From positions 62,001-126,000 of the forward strand of contig JAIVAN010000005.1 of NCBI GenBank assembly GCA_020171895.1: 64,000 nucleotides of DNA. Reading direction: 5' to 3'. Made by a program: the position numbers and the translations under genes. The notes below the pieces were generated by a model. The model made no database searches and was not told where the DNA came from. It saw nothing but the letters and a program-made list of their open reading frames with translations. Source of the stretch: Bacillus timonensis. GTDB lineage: Bacteria; Bacillota; Bacilli; Bacillales; Bacillaceae_L. Of this stretch, positions 25,340 through 35,366 are shown piece by piece (the first letter of the stretch is position 1; each line of letters opens with the position of its first letter).

Positions 25340-26620
25340 TTAAAGCAAATCACAAAGTATTATTTCTTCTAGTAATGGAGTTAGTGGTAAAAATCTTCTT
25401 AATTTAGATACACTTCCGATATCTGCCATGTATATGTGCTTCATAAGTTTAAGGGTCATTTTAGGATTTCCCCCAAAGTCTAAAACGATCTCCCTGACTG
25501 CCTTTGGAGATAATCCTCCCTTGTAATTACTGTTCTTAATCCACCGATCCATTAAGCCGAAGTAATCATGTGTTTTTATTAGAAACTTTGTGAGTCTCTC
25601 ATCTGTATAGTTCATCCAATCTGGTTTTTTCCAAATTTTAGCTCCAATCGCACCGTGAGCACCTGGAGTCCACACATTTCGAAGTTTACCAACATCGTGC
25701 CACAACATTGCTATACGCATACAAGCTCTTATATTTGGAGGGAAGGGGTCACTAATCAGTTGTAGTGAAGACATGATACTATGTTGATATATATTCCAAC
25801 CCTCATGAGTTGGCTTTTGATCTCGAGAATTTTGAATTTTTAATACAGTTTGAAGATATTCATCTATAGGTATTTGATTTGCATTAGTTAACGTTTGTTG
25901 AATAATCCACTCGCGGAAATCTTTATCGTTAGATTCCCAAGGGTTTACGGTTGGATATGTTCCTTTTGAAGGAAAAGGAACTAACATCTTCTCATTACGA
26001 TGATTTTGATGCCATTCTAAGATTAATTGCGAAATACTTTGTTCCTTTTCAGAAAGAAAATCATTGCAAACCTTTCCACCTCTTTCGTTTGTGATGATAT
26101 CCTTTCCCTCATTATCTGTGTTAATATTCTGTGAGAAAAGTGGTTGTACTTGAAAGAAAATAGAAGATAATCCTGGATATTCACTAAGGATAGGATATAT
26201 ATCTTCTTTTTGTAAATTATTCACATTCGAAGTAGGTTCAATTAATCCAAATTGTAAGTCATTTACACACTTCTTATCATTGAAAACATAGCTCAAATGA
26301 CCATCTTCAACCTTTAATGCGCAAGCAAGATATGTAAAACTTTGATTCTTTAAATAGTCGTCAATTCCCAGTGAAAGTTCAGTAATGTTCCATCTATAGC
26401 AAGGGTATTTCCTTTCTAGTTCCTCTTTTATTCTTGTTGAGTTATTTTCTACTAGTATATGTATTTCAATTTGATTTAATATTGGACCAAAACGTTCATT
26501 AAAAAAAGGACGATAGACTAATTCTTTTGTAAGGTAAACTCTTTCACCTAAATCTTTACATGCTTCAATTATTGGAGCGGTCCATGAGGGGACATTTATT
26601 TGATTTAAAAGAATCGACAT
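25340..26620 (-). CDS. HD-domain phosphohydrolase-like protein, third gene of the kinase/NTase cassette
   Basis: A 426-aa protein. An HD signature MLWHDVGKL (about residue 310) with upstream His (YQHSIM) and downstream His (KTHDYFG) shows an HD hydrolase fold. The N-terminal 120 residues (VYLTKELVYRPFFNERFG) faintly recall CCA-adding-type nucleotidyltransferases, but the catalytic GS/DxD residues are not evident. It is the last gene of a tight three-gene operon (1 nt from its neighbour). Role unknown: nucleotide signal turnover, RNA repair or defence are possible. Confidence 0.65.
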   Translation of the reverse strand: MSILLNQINVPSWTAPIIEACKDLGERVYLTKELVYRPFFNERFGPILNQIEIHILVENNSTRIKEELERKYPCYRWNITELSLGIDDYLKNQSFTYLACALKVEDGHLSYVFNDKKCVNDLQFGLIEPTSNVNNLQKEDIYPILSEYPGLSSIFFQVQPLFSQNINTDNEGKDIITNERGGKVCNDFLSEKEQSISQLILEWHQNHRNEKMLVPFPSKGTYPTVNPWESNDKDFREWIIQQTLTNANQIPIDEYLQTVLKIQNSRDQKPTHEGWNIYQHSIMSSLQLISDPFPPNIRACMRIAMLWHDVGKLRNVWTPGAHGAIGAKIWKKPDWMNYTDERLTKFLIKTHDYFGLMDRWIKNSNYKGGLSPKAVREIVLDFGGNPKMTLKLMKHIYMADIGSVSKLRRFLPLTPLLEEIILCDLL

Positions 26621-26621
26621 A

Positions 26622-27257
26622 TTATCTTCTCCTTAATTCTTCAATTAATAGATTAATATGATTAACTGCCTTATCACCACAAGTTAATGGTTTTTTCATT
26701 ATTTTTGTATAAGCTAATTTTTCCAATAGAGATTCTGGGTATATGGAAGTCAACTCTCGAAAGTTAATGATACATTTCCTATTTTTTAATAATCCATGAG
26801 CAGTTAAAGATCTCCTATAAGCATAGATAATTGCTTTAGGAATAGATTTCTCTTTAAACAAAAGTACATCTAATAAGATTTTTGATATATAAGATTCAAT
26901 TAGGAGAGGTATCGATAGATTGAAAGCCATTTGTCGTAAAGTTTCGCCTCTTGTAGTTGAAAGCCATATAAATGGGGTGTGAAATTTTTCATACAATTTA
27001 ATATTGCATTTATTAATCTTATCTATAATCTCAGTTTGTTCTTCAAACCGGAGGCTAACTTCTTCATTATTTAATAGAAAACGGTAATCATGCACATGTT
27101 CTTTTACTAATTGGTTGTCGTAGATAATAAATATATCCCAATCACTATCATCCTCCTCATAACCACACATTCTAGAACCACAGACAGATACAAATAATGG
27201 AGTATTAACGGTTTTTCTTATTTCAGCAATTACTTTCTTTTCGAAATTATGACTCAT
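26622..27257 (-). CDS. RlaP-like nucleotidyltransferase
   Basis: A 211-aa protein with an N-terminal polymerase-beta-type signature: VCGSRMCGYEEDDSDWDIF (about residues 25-43), i.e. GS...SDxD metal ligands. A helical C-terminal half follows. This matches the RlaP/minimal nucleotidyltransferase group. It overlaps the upstream kinase-like gene by 11 nt and ends 1 nt before the HD gene, so the three are translationally linked. Confidence 0.7.
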   Translation of the reverse strand: MSHNFEKKVIAEIRKTVNTPLFVSVCGSRMCGYEEDDSDWDIFIIYDNQLVKEHVHDYRFLLNNEEVSLRFEEQTEIIDKINKCNIKLYEKFHTPFIWLSTTRGETLRQMAFNLSIPLLIESYISKILLDVLLFKEKSIPKAIIYAYRRSLTAHGLLKNRKCIINFRELTSIYPESLLEKLAYTKIMKKPLTCGDKAVNHINLLIEELRRR

Positions 27258-27894
27258 GTGTGCACTCTAAATGTTTTATTGCAATTTCCTCAATTCTTTG
27301 CTCAATGGAAGATATAGGAAGTAAGGCGTTAATGGAAAAGACGGGAATTCCTTTTTCATTTAATAAGGCTACACCTTTTAAAGTTTCAGATTGGTAAATT
27401 TCAGTTTTTTTAAAAAAGCGGTCAAACTCGGTCAAAACAAAATTAAATCCTCGTTTCTTAAGCCCCCTAAAAAACTGTCTACTAATAGAATGTTCAAATT
27501 CATCGTTTTCAAATTGGAGTTGAATTACAATGGTATCCTTTATTAAATGTTGTTGTTGTAAGAAAAGTTCGGCCCTATTATAACTCCTCGGAAACCCATC
27601 AAATAATATAACGCTTTCCTCTGGAAGTCGTTTGGTTATTTCAATGAGTAATTGATCATATTCAATGGAGGCTAAATTACCGAGTCTTTTTTCTCTCCGC
27701 GTACTATCCATCTGCTCTTCTATCCACTTTAGCTCTTCCTCATTTATGTATTTCTTTATCTCATCTTCTAAAAAGATTAGTTTGGTCACTTTACCGTGAA
27801 AGATGTTAAATTTTTGATGTAAATTCATTGAAAGTTTTTTAATTTGTGTGCTTTTACCACTACCGGGTGCACCGATAAAACATATACTTTTCAT
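27247..27894 (-). CDS. Adenylate-kinase-like P-loop NTPase
   Basis: A 215-aa protein with P-loop GAPGSGKSTQ near the N-terminus and the DGFPRS motif typical of adenylate/nucleotide kinases. The middle is shorter and the C-terminus differs from housekeeping Adk, so this is a divergent paralog. It starts at ATG 27894 with AGGAGAGG upstream. First gene of the operon with the nucleotidyltransferase and HD protein. Confidence 0.7.
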   Translation of the reverse strand: MKSICFIGAPGSGKSTQIKKLSMNLHQKFNIFHGKVTKLIFLEDEIKKYINEEELKWIEEQMDSTRREKRLGNLASIEYDQLLIEITKRLPEESVILFDGFPRSYNRAELFLQQQHLIKDTIVIQLQFENDEFEHSISRQFFRGLKKRGFNFVLTEFDRFFKKTEIYQSETLKGVALLNEKGIPVFSINALLPISSIEQRIEEIAIKHLECTHES

Positions 27895-28072
27895 AGAATA
27901 ACCTCTCCTTTTTATTAGGCTACTAAAATAAATATGCAAAACTTTGATTTTTATGGTAAAAATTACCTGTTTATAATAAGAAATATCCATTTTTAAGAGG
28001 TGTAAATACGAAAGGTCAAGGTGGATTTTATGAGAAAAGAAACGAAGGAAAACCAAAAATATTGGAACCTTT

Positions 28073-28728
28073 ATAACATTTAATATACAAAAATTAATAA
28101 TTTGAATAAGTTACACGATAAAGACCTTTAGAAGGGAAAAGATTTAGCTCGAAAGGATATTTGAGCTTATCAGAAAGGCGTTAATCTAGATAAGAAAATT
28201 CTTTGTGCAGAAAAAGTAGAATGTATAATGAGGAGAGAACAAATTTTAGTTCAAACCCTAAATAAATTGTTAGTAGATCATGATTACAGATTAGGATATT
28301 ACGTAACGATTGCACCAGGAGCAACAATGCAGAGACAGTTTCAATAGGAGCTTTTTCTGTAGTATCATTGTGTCACCAGAACAAATGATTTTTTGTATGT
28401 TTGTTAGGTTAGGTAATTGTACCGATCTAAAATATGTGAAAATTTAGATTAAAAAGATGGTAGATAATTATCCTCTTAGTGGCTTTCTAAGAAATTAATT
28501 AGGTTTGCGTTTTGAACTTTATAGAGACTAGATTATCTTGTAGGAATTACTATTTGTGTGTTAGAAACATAAAACCTACTAAAGTTGTTATGAAACTAAG
28601 TAGGTCTACTAGATTTGAATTAACTATGTCTTGTCTAATATTTGAAATGAGGTTTATATTCGAATAGCATTAAATTAAGATATGTATCAATATAAAAGAT
28701 AAAACGTTATTCAATATTAAAAAGGAAA
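28073..28728. other. AT-rich gap with no convincing gene
   Basis: A 39-codon frame at 28228-28347 (ATG, ending TAG) reads like protein (LLVDHDYRLGYYVTIAPG) but has neighbours broken by stops. It may be a remnant. Nothing else is supported. Confidence 0.4.
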
Positions 28729-28772
28729 GGTGGTTAGGAGAGAGGTGTCTGGAGAACACCGACCTAATCACC
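28729..28772 (-). terminator. Terminator of the STAND gene
   Basis: GGTGGTTAGG pairs with CCTAATCACC, with an inner stem GGTGT/ACACC. On the minus strand it is followed by TTTCCTTTTT, just behind the stop at 28791. Confidence 0.7.
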
Positions 28773-28790
28773 AACCCTTAAAAACCCACT

Positions 28791-31406
28791 CTATAACAAC
28801 TTTCGTTCGAAATTTAGTTGATCGACAGTTATACTTAAGTGTTCACAAATCTCTACTACTTCTTGTAATAACCTTCGGGTATCTACTAAACATTCTTCTA
28901 GTTTGTCTAGATCTGCAAGTAAAAGTCTCGAATGGAATGTTTCGTTTCTCTCTGTGATTATATAATTATTTAAGTAAGCAATTATCTTTTTAAACTTTGT
29001 TTGAATTTCGTGTTTGTTCCTAGTTTGCTTTATAGCTTTACAGATATTATCTCTTCGCCAAATTAGAATCAACCTTAAGTGTCCTAAATCAGAGTAATAA
29101 ATTAAATCATTAATCTTTGATAATGATTTATTACGGTTCATCTTCCAATGTGATACCCACTCTTTTTTACCTTGATTTATAATGTATTCTTCTAATTTAT
29201 CGTTTTGGTAATTAAAAGACCATTTGATTATTTCACGGATATTATTCTCTGAGTTTTGTATGTTTAAAGAAACTTTAGAAATTATGTTATTTTTCTGTTC
29301 TTGTATTTTTAACTTTTGCGCCTTCTCGTATATGTCTATACAGTTTTTATCCTGATAACCTGTAAATTTATGTTCCTCGAATAAAGCAATCACTTTATCA
29401 TAATGCTTTTCTGAATTTATTATCGTTAGTAAGACACGAAGAGCATTCTTTAAATATAATCTGTTTTCTTCAGTATTCTCTAATTCATCTTTCCAATTCA
29501 AAATCTTCCTAGCTTCTTTTTTTGCATCTTCATAATCTTTATGATTAAATAACCTATTCAAATTTTTTACTCTTGTACCTAAAGACTGTAGGAGACTATT
29601 TTCAATCTTTTTTATTCTAACTCTTATTAGGCTTTCTTTTTCATTTCTTTTTGCGATATTGCTTTTTCTAACGACTTTCAACTGTTCTTTAAGCAATTGT
29701 AACTTCGTCTCTTTCGTTTCTTCCATAGTAATTAATTCATCAACTACATCAAAATATTGATTATATTCTCCATCATTTAATAGTCCATATTCAATGATTT
29801 TCCAATTTCTAACTAGCTTTAATAAATCTTCTTTTCTTTCAGAGTTCTTGTAGAAGGTAATATATAATTTTATGTCTCTTCTTAGTGAGTTAAAGTCTTT
29901 TTTGTATTTATAGATATTTATCATCTGCATTACTATTGATATATCGTTGTTTGTCTTTTCTAAAGCTTTATTAATAGTATCAAATGCTATATTGAGTTTT
30001 TTTCTAGAATCTAGCATGTTTATCCAATCATACCAAATTTTAGGATTTGAAGGATTAAATTCTGTGGCCAATTTAAAATTATCTGACGACTTCATAAATT
30101 TATTCAAAACTCTCTGTATTTTAGCTAATTCATAATATAGACGGTAATCTGTTGAGATATCTAAGTATCTTTGAATTTCACTCTCAGCTTCTTCGTATTT
30201 ATTATCATCAAGTAGTAATTTTATTCTTTCAATAAATGTATCTACAGCATCTTTTTTAAGGTTATTCTTAACGATTTGATTTTTCAAACCAATGATTTCA
30301 TCCTCTACGTTCTCAAAATCCTCGTAAAATTGTTTAACAAAATTAATCGCCATTTGGGAAATATTAAATTCTTTTCCATCTTGTGTAATAAGTTTATTAT
30401 CTTGTAAATCTTCCAATATTTCCTCTAATTCAAATCTTGATAACTTAGAAACATTCATAAGTAATTCTAAAGAGATATCATCATCATTTGCTTTTTTATT
30501 CTTTTGCAATGCAGCGATAGTCTTAAATACTGCCTGATGTTTAGTATCTAAAGTCTCATACATGTCTTTAAAGGAAAAAATAATAATATCCGAAAGCCTT
30601 TTCTTTTTTTCGTTTTCATCAGTAATATTTTCTAAGCTGGGGTATCCTTCTAGCTCTTGATATATTTGCCCTCTGTTTTTTCCAAGAGACATTTGTCCTA
30701 CAATAAATTCAATCCCTAGAGGAATAAAACCAACTTTTTCTAGCAACTTAATATTTTCTTGTTCCTTTGCTTTAAGGATATTTTTTATTTTAAACTCTTT
30801 AGATAAATACTTAAGCATAGATATTGCTGCTTCAATAGAAAGTCCTTCAATTTCAATTGGGAAATCTGCAATTTTTTTTCTTTTTCTACTGGTAGTTAAT
30901 ACTTTTAGATTTTTATTTTGTGCACTAAACTTATTAAAATCATTTCGTATATATTCAAAAAATTGTTCATTCTCGATGGTCTCAAGATTATCTAACACAA
31001 AGAAAATTTTTTCGTGTTTTAAAACATCCTCAAAATATTCTTTCTTTTCTTCAATAGGTTCATCTATAAGTGTTTCAAAACCAATAACAGATAGAGTAGT
31101 ATCAATTAATGTTTCTAGGCCATTAAACTCGTTTTTAATTTGTTTGATCATGGTTTCTTGTGAAAATGGGTCAAATACGGTTCTTTTTGAAGTAATCCAA
31201 ACAATATAATCGAAATCATTTCTTGGGATAAGTTTTTCTTTACAAAAATAATAAGCTAGTGCTGTTTTACCTATGCCTCCAACACCGTCAATTGAAGAAA
31301 TATATGTTCCTCCTTTTATTAACGTTTCGTATATTTTAGCAATTGACTCCTCTCTTCCAAAAAACTTCTTATACGGTGTATTTGGCAGGTTATTATGAAC
31401 AGTCAT
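28791..31406 (-). CDS. STAND (NB-ARC type) NTPase with TPR-like repeats and C-terminal HEPN-like domain
   Basis: An 871-aa protein. The N-terminus begins almost at once with the NTPase: Walker A GVGGIGKT (41-48), Walker B IFFVLDN (134-140), TTSR sensor (171-174), and a winged-helix region to about 380. From about 390 to 700 helical TPR-like repeats follow. The last 110 residues look like a Swt1-type HEPN domain (DLGHLRLILIW ... ERNETFHSRLL) with Arg820 and His825 in the Rx4H arrangement of HEPN RNases. STAND proteins with such ends act in anti-phage abortive defence. Stand-alone gene with AAGGAGG site and its own terminator. Confidence 0.75.
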   Translation of the reverse strand: MTVHNNLPNTPYKKFFGREESIAKIYETLIKGGTYISSIDGVGGIGKTALAYYFCKEKLIPRNDFDYIVWITSKRTVFDPFSQETMIKQIKNEFNGLETLIDTTLSVIGFETLIDEPIEEKKEYFEDVLKHEKIFFVLDNLETIENEQFFEYIRNDFNKFSAQNKNLKVLTTSRKRKKIADFPIEIEGLSIEAAISMLKYLSKEFKIKNILKAKEQENIKLLEKVGFIPLGIEFIVGQMSLGKNRGQIYQELEGYPSLENITDENEKKKRLSDIIIFSFKDMYETLDTKHQAVFKTIAALQKNKKANDDDISLELLMNVSKLSRFELEEILEDLQDNKLITQDGKEFNISQMAINFVKQFYEDFENVEDEIIGLKNQIVKNNLKKDAVDTFIERIKLLLDDNKYEEAESEIQRYLDISTDYRLYYELAKIQRVLNKFMKSSDNFKLATEFNPSNPKIWYDWINMLDSRKKLNIAFDTINKALEKTNNDISIVMQMINIYKYKKDFNSLRRDIKLYITFYKNSERKEDLLKLVRNWKIIEYGLLNDGEYNQYFDVVDELITMEETKETKLQLLKEQLKVVRKSNIAKRNEKESLIRVRIKKIENSLLQSLGTRVKNLNRLFNHKDYEDAKKEARKILNWKDELENTEENRLYLKNALRVLLTIINSEKHYDKVIALFEEHKFTGYQDKNCIDIYEKAQKLKIQEQKNNIISKVSLNIQNSENNIREIIKWSFNYQNDKLEEYIINQGKKEWVSHWKMNRNKSLSKINDLIYYSDLGHLRLILIWRRDNICKAIKQTRNKHEIQTKFKKIIAYLNNYIITERNETFHSRLLLADLDKLEECLVDTRRLLQEVVEICEHLSITVDQLNFERKLL

Positions 31407-32451
31407 TTCATTCCTCCTTTTTTCTTTTATTAAATGCTAATTACTTGGTTTTCTTTAAGTATTGAATAATCATAAAGAACTGGTATAGAGAGTGAAAACT
31501 ACAAAAGGATAATTGATAAATTTTCGGAAAAACGATCAAAGACAATAAAATAAGTATCCTTTTGTGTGTGCAATGTTTTACATTATTTAACATTATATAA
31601 ATATGAATACTAACTATGTGAATATTCATTTAAATTAAAAATATCAGATAATGGTTAAAATCTTTCTAATTCACTGAAAGCCTTGCATCCTCTTCTAATA
31701 CAGAAAATAAATCTAAGTCCTCTTTTGTCTACAAAAATATAACTCTATCAGTTCTGAGATAAATTCAATTTTTTTGTTTAAAGTACATGGAGATTGATAT
31801 GTAATTGCAAGGGTGGAGAATAAAACTGAAATAGGTAACGTACTTAGTAACGATACGACTATTAACTAAGCCAACGTAATAAGACATTAATTATAGAAAA
31901 TAATGATGAACACCCTTTTCATAAGTTTAGTGCGCATTAATAAAAGGGATTTAGTTTGCCCAGACAATGAATTAATTCTGGAAATGAAGTATTTTCAATA
32001 TAAGGTTTTTAAAGAAAAGTATTACATTCTATGGATTATGTAATCGGAGGCTATGTGTGTAATATTCCGAGCGTAGAAAGTAGATAACTATGGCCTTTGT
32101 TAAATTTTATCTTTCTAGGTTTATTGTTGCCAGTTAGCTCAATAAACATATTAAAAAGAAGGAAAAGGAACATTTCACCTGCAAAATCTACCATTATTAA
32201 TACCCTCCACTTCGAATTCCTCTACTAATAAAAGTAATCTTACGTGAACATATTTTCGAAAACATTTCAACTTCCTTTATCTCTAGTTTGTTCCATTGTG
32301 GATTAGTACCTTGGGATCTAAGTTTAAAGACTAGTAATTACTACCTCTCCCTAACTTGAATAAATAATCACTAAAAAATGGTAATTTTGTTCTTAATAAA
32401 GAATATAATAGTTTTAATTCCATATTAAGGAAAAAGAGAAAGAGGAGGGGT
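31407..32451. other. About 1 kb without a supported gene
   Basis: AT-rich sequence with many stops in all frames. Short coding-like runs exist (for example LVCPDNELILEMKYFQYKVF near 31950-32010) but none has a start or ribosome site. It may hold remnants of lost genes. Confidence 0.5.
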
Positions 32452-32517
32452 ATGAGATTGAATAGACTTTTTGAAAACCACCTTGTACTTATTTTTAATA
32501 GGAGGGGTGGTCTTTGA
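32452..32517 (+). CDS. Short leader frame overlapping the ICMT-like gene
   Basis: A 21-codon frame (MRLNRLFENHLVLIFNRRGG and one residue more) behind GGAGGGG. Its TGA overlaps the TTG start of the next gene (TTGA). CCACC in this frame can pair with GGTGG next to the ribosome site of the next gene, so translation of the leader could open that site. Unproven. Confidence 0.35.
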   Translation: MRLNRLFENHLVLIFNRRGGL

Positions 32518-33089
32518 TAGAGCCTGTTTATATTTTTATTTTATCTTTGTTTTTTTGGTTAATTTCAGAAGCTTATGTTAACTTTTTTAAAAATGATCAA
32601 GATGGTGTTGTGGATGATCAAGGTTCTTCGCAAACACTTATAACAACAGCAATGGTTTTACTTTCCTTAACGATAGGGATTGTAATTTTAGGTACGATGA
32701 TATATATCCCAGGGTCTATTAAACATAATGGCTATCTCATACTAGGGTTTTTAATCACACTTGCTGGGATTATTTATCGGCAATACTCTATATTCGTCTT
32801 AAGAGAGTACTTCTCCGGATATGTTCGTGTAAAGGAACACCATGCATTAATTCAGAATGGTCCCTATAAAACTTTTAGACATCCAAGTTATTTTGGTTCA
32901 CTAATTTGCTTTGTTGGTCTCGGTCTCACATCAGGACATGTTGCCCCATTAATCATAATGCCTATCTCTATGATAATAATCTATAACTTCAGAATTAAAG
33001 TAGAAGAAGAGTTATTAGAATCCAAATTTGGTCAAGCTTACAAAAATTATAAAAAGAGTACTTGGGGTTATTTACCGTTTGTAAAATAA
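32514..33089 (+). CDS. Isoprenylcysteine carboxyl methyltransferase (ICMT)-like membrane protein
   Basis: A 191-aa protein with four to five membrane segments and the family signature NGPYKTFRHPSYFGSL (about 118-133), followed by the C-terminal EEELLESKFGQAYKNYKK. Bacterial ICMT/PEMT-like proteins are membrane methyltransferases of uncertain substrate. The TTG start is 6-7 nt behind AGGAGGGG. Confidence 0.8.
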   Translation: MIEPVYIFILSLFFWLISEAYVNFFKNDQDGVVDDQGSSQTLITTAMVLLSLTIGIVILGTMIYIPGSIKHNGYLILGFLITLAGIIYRQYSIFVLREYFSGYVRVKEHHALIQNGPYKTFRHPSYFGSLICFVGLGLTSGHVAPLIIMPISMIIIYNFRIKVEEELLESKFGQAYKNYKKSTWGYLPFVK

Positions 33090-33113
33090 TGTAATAAGTG
33101 AGGATTGCAAACC

Positions 33114-33674
33114 ATGATTGTAAAAGTTAATACGAAGCCATTAAAAGAGAAGTTCGATTTAATCTATAAGAAGGTATACAGTGGGTTAAACTTTGAATTA
33201 GAAGACTTTTACGGACAGAACGTTGAGCGATATCTTATCTTTAAGAAGGACGAAGGTAAGTATATTGGTACAATTGAAATTATACTTAACTATAAAGAGC
33301 ATTGTAAATATTATGAGGGATTATATCCATTTTCAAAGGTCCTTAGTGGAGATTTAACTAAAACATGTATAATTCAAAAGGTTACAATTTTAAAAGATTA
33401 TGAAGGAAAGGGATACTTAATATCATTATTAGAGGCAATTTATAAGACAATAATTGAATACAGCCTTACTCATGGTGTTGCTCTTATTGAACCAAGATTG
33501 TATTTAATCCTTAAAAAGCGATATAAGTTAAGTATTAAACGCCCAACTGGTGCAAAGAGCTTTTTCTATAAGGGAGGAACGGTTGTACCAGTACTAATTG
33601 ACCTTGAAAAGTCAATGAATTTTCCAATGAAGATGGGGTGGTATGATAAAGAGAGGGAAGAAACATTGCATTAA
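33114..33674 (+). CDS. GNAT-like acyltransferase
   Basis: A 186-aa protein with the layout of an autoinducer-synthase or GNAT N-acyltransferase: strand ERYLIFKKDEGKYIGTIEI, then IIQKVTILKDYEGKGYLISL resembling the acetyl-CoA pocket. The assignment rests on pattern only. It is 24 nt behind the ICMT-like gene and likely co-transcribed. Start at ATG 33114 (GAGG 10 nt upstream). Confidence 0.5.
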   Translation: MIVKVNTKPLKEKFDLIYKKVYSGLNFELEDFYGQNVERYLIFKKDEGKYIGTIEIILNYKEHCKYYEGLYPFSKVLSGDLTKTCIIQKVTILKDYEGKGYLISLLEAIYKTIIEYSLTHGVALIEPRLYLILKKRYKLSIKRPTGAKSFFYKGGTVVPVLIDLEKSMNFPMKMGWYDKEREETLH

Positions 33675-33712
33675 AGGTGTTAGTTTTTATGTTTTCAGCT
33701 CTCAATATTTTC

Positions 33713-33815
33713 TGAAAACGATAGAGTGAGAGGCTAAGGGATTATAAGAGGAATTAAATGTTTTAGTATATGTCCCAGGTTGATTTGCGTGCCTATCGCC
33801 ACCCAGAATAAAATA
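33713..33815 (+). repeat. Family A REP-like repeat, copy A11 (rearranged)
   Basis: A tail part (GATAGAGTGAGAGGCTAAGG ... GTTTTAGTATATGTCCC) precedes a head part (TTTGCGTGCCTATCGCC, ACCCAGAA), so two partial copies are joined tail to head. Confidence 0.65.
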
Positions 33816-33958
33816 TGCAAATTTTTATCAGTTCTCTTGTTTATATGCTTTTTTATTTTTATATAAGACTAACGTCCATCGTCAACCTTTAATTAATTTA
33901 TGGCAGACTGGAGGTTCTATTACTTTAACAATATGAGTAAGTTTTAGAACCGTCAGAA

Positions 33959-34129
33959 ATGGTGAAAAAACAGGGAGATCAATGGGCAAAGCGAGTACAA
34001 AGTAACGATACTTGGGTACAACGCGATGGCCTTTCACCGTGGTCTTTTACCATTATTGGAAAGGTGAAATTAGTAGAATTGTATTCAAAATCCACGTATT
34101 TTAGGTATTATTACAACGTATATCTATAA
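33959..34129 (+). pseudogene. Orphan 56-codon frame, possibly a gene remnant
   Basis: It reads VKKQGDQWAKRVQSNDTWVQ and continues without a recognisable domain. No ribosome site precedes it. Two further tiny frames follow: 34141-34182 (13 codons, good AAGGAGGGGG site) and 34182-34304 (40 codons, one membrane segment, TGATG overlap). The last two could be a real small-membrane-protein pair. Confidence 0.3.
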
Positions 34130-34356
34130 GGAGGGGGCATATGGCAGATTTACTTGGCACTTACGGAAATTTTGTATTGTGATGCTCCTTAGTTTTTTGA
34201 TAGCAGCACTTGTTATGCTTGTATCAAAGGAAAGCAAGAAAAGAGAAAAACGAAAAAACCTCCATACATTTGGTAATTTTTGTATTTTTTTAATCCTTTA
34301 TTAAAAATTTTGTCGTAGAATGGATAATATGACAAAAAATAAGGGGGATTTTTACC

Positions 34357-35298
34357 ATGTATTGTATACATTGTGGCACAAAACGAAGGGAAGAAGGGAC
34401 GTATTGCATTTCGTGTGGGCAGAAACTACCTCACCTCAACGACGTAACGCACTCAAACACCGCAACAAGTTTAGTTGATGAATCTGCAGGACATCCAATC
34501 ATCGAACCAACAGAAACCACCATTGAAGGAAGCAACGAAGTAAACTCGGTGCCTCAAAGGGAACTTCTTTCTCATTTTATCGGAAAAAACGCCGATAAAA
34601 TCTTCGGCCATTGGAACAAAGGGATATCGTTTACGATACTTGGGTTATTGTTTGGCGTGTATTACCTCGCATTTCGCAAAATGTATAAAGCCGTCTTGTT
34701 GATTGTCCTTATTATGCTTTCGTTTGACGGGTTGCTCTATGTGTTAGATATCGCGCAAAACGAAATTTGGACACCGATTGATTCAGCAGTTTCGATTATG
34801 GTTTCATTAGGATGTGCGTTTTTTTTCCATCCTCTTTACAAAAAGCACACAAATGAACACGTCGAAGAAGCAAAAGTGTCAACCTCTTCACCCGAAGAAC
34901 TTCTACATGTGTTGAAGAAAAAAGGGGGCACAAGCATACTGGCGGTCTTTGCATGCTTGGGGTTGTTTCTTCTTTATGGATTTCTTTCTTACAGTTTGTT
35001 TCCAACAAACGAAGACAATATCAGCTACGTGCGGGATGGTTCGTTTTACTTTGAACCCACCATCACAGTAGGAGAAGCGTTTGATGTGTATTTTGACGAA
35101 GGAACCTGGAGCGTTCCTTCCCACAATTCTCCCTATGATGTCGTTCTCTACCAAGGTACAAGAGGGGAGTATGACATCCAAGTACGCTTTGTGTTAGAAG
35201 ATGATTCGTTTGAACTGATTTCTTTTACCGTAAACGAGAAAACCTATACAAGCGACGAAGACATCGATTTGTTTTTAAGTATGGTGTATGGAAAATGA
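34357..35298 (+). CDS. Zinc-ribbon membrane protein
   Basis: A 313-aa protein. The N-terminal zinc ribbon CIHCG...CISCG (residues 3-22) is followed by a Ser/Thr-rich linker, three membrane helices (about 90-155) with an FRKMYKAVLL segment like the DUF2628 group, and a further helix at about 190-210 before an extracytoplasmic C-terminal domain. Function unknown. Its GC content is visibly higher than that of its neighbours, which hints at separate origin. Confidence 0.65.
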   Translation: MYCIHCGTKRREEGTYCISCGQKLPHLNDVTHSNTATSLVDESAGHPIIEPTETTIEGSNEVNSVPQRELLSHFIGKNADKIFGHWNKGISFTILGLLFGVYYLAFRKMYKAVLLIVLIMLSFDGLLYVLDIAQNEIWTPIDSAVSIMVSLGCAFFFHPLYKKHTNEHVEEAKVSTSSPEELLHVLKKKGGTSILAVFACLGLFLLYGFLSYSLFPTNEDNISYVRDGSFYFEPTITVGEAFDVYFDEGTWSVPSHNSPYDVVLYQGTRGEYDIQVRFVLEDDSFELISFTVNEKTYTSDEDIDLFLSMVYGK

Positions 35299-35301
35299 AG
35301 A

Positions 35302-35366
35302 AGTTTTGTGTGCCTATCACAGCCCCGACAAAAACGATCACTTTTTTAGAGTGATCGTTTTGTCGT
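35302..35366 (+). repeat. Partial family A head (A12) followed by a perfect terminator hairpin
   Basis: AGTTTTGTGTGCCTATCAC is fused to GACAAAAACGATCAC/GTGATCGTTTTGTC (35327-35364), a perfect stem that can terminate transcription of the zinc-ribbon gene. Confidence 0.65.

Noticed and set aside
31441-31629. Minus-strand frame of 62 codons
   Set aside because: No ribosome site, no domain, and composition like the surrounding non-coding DNA.
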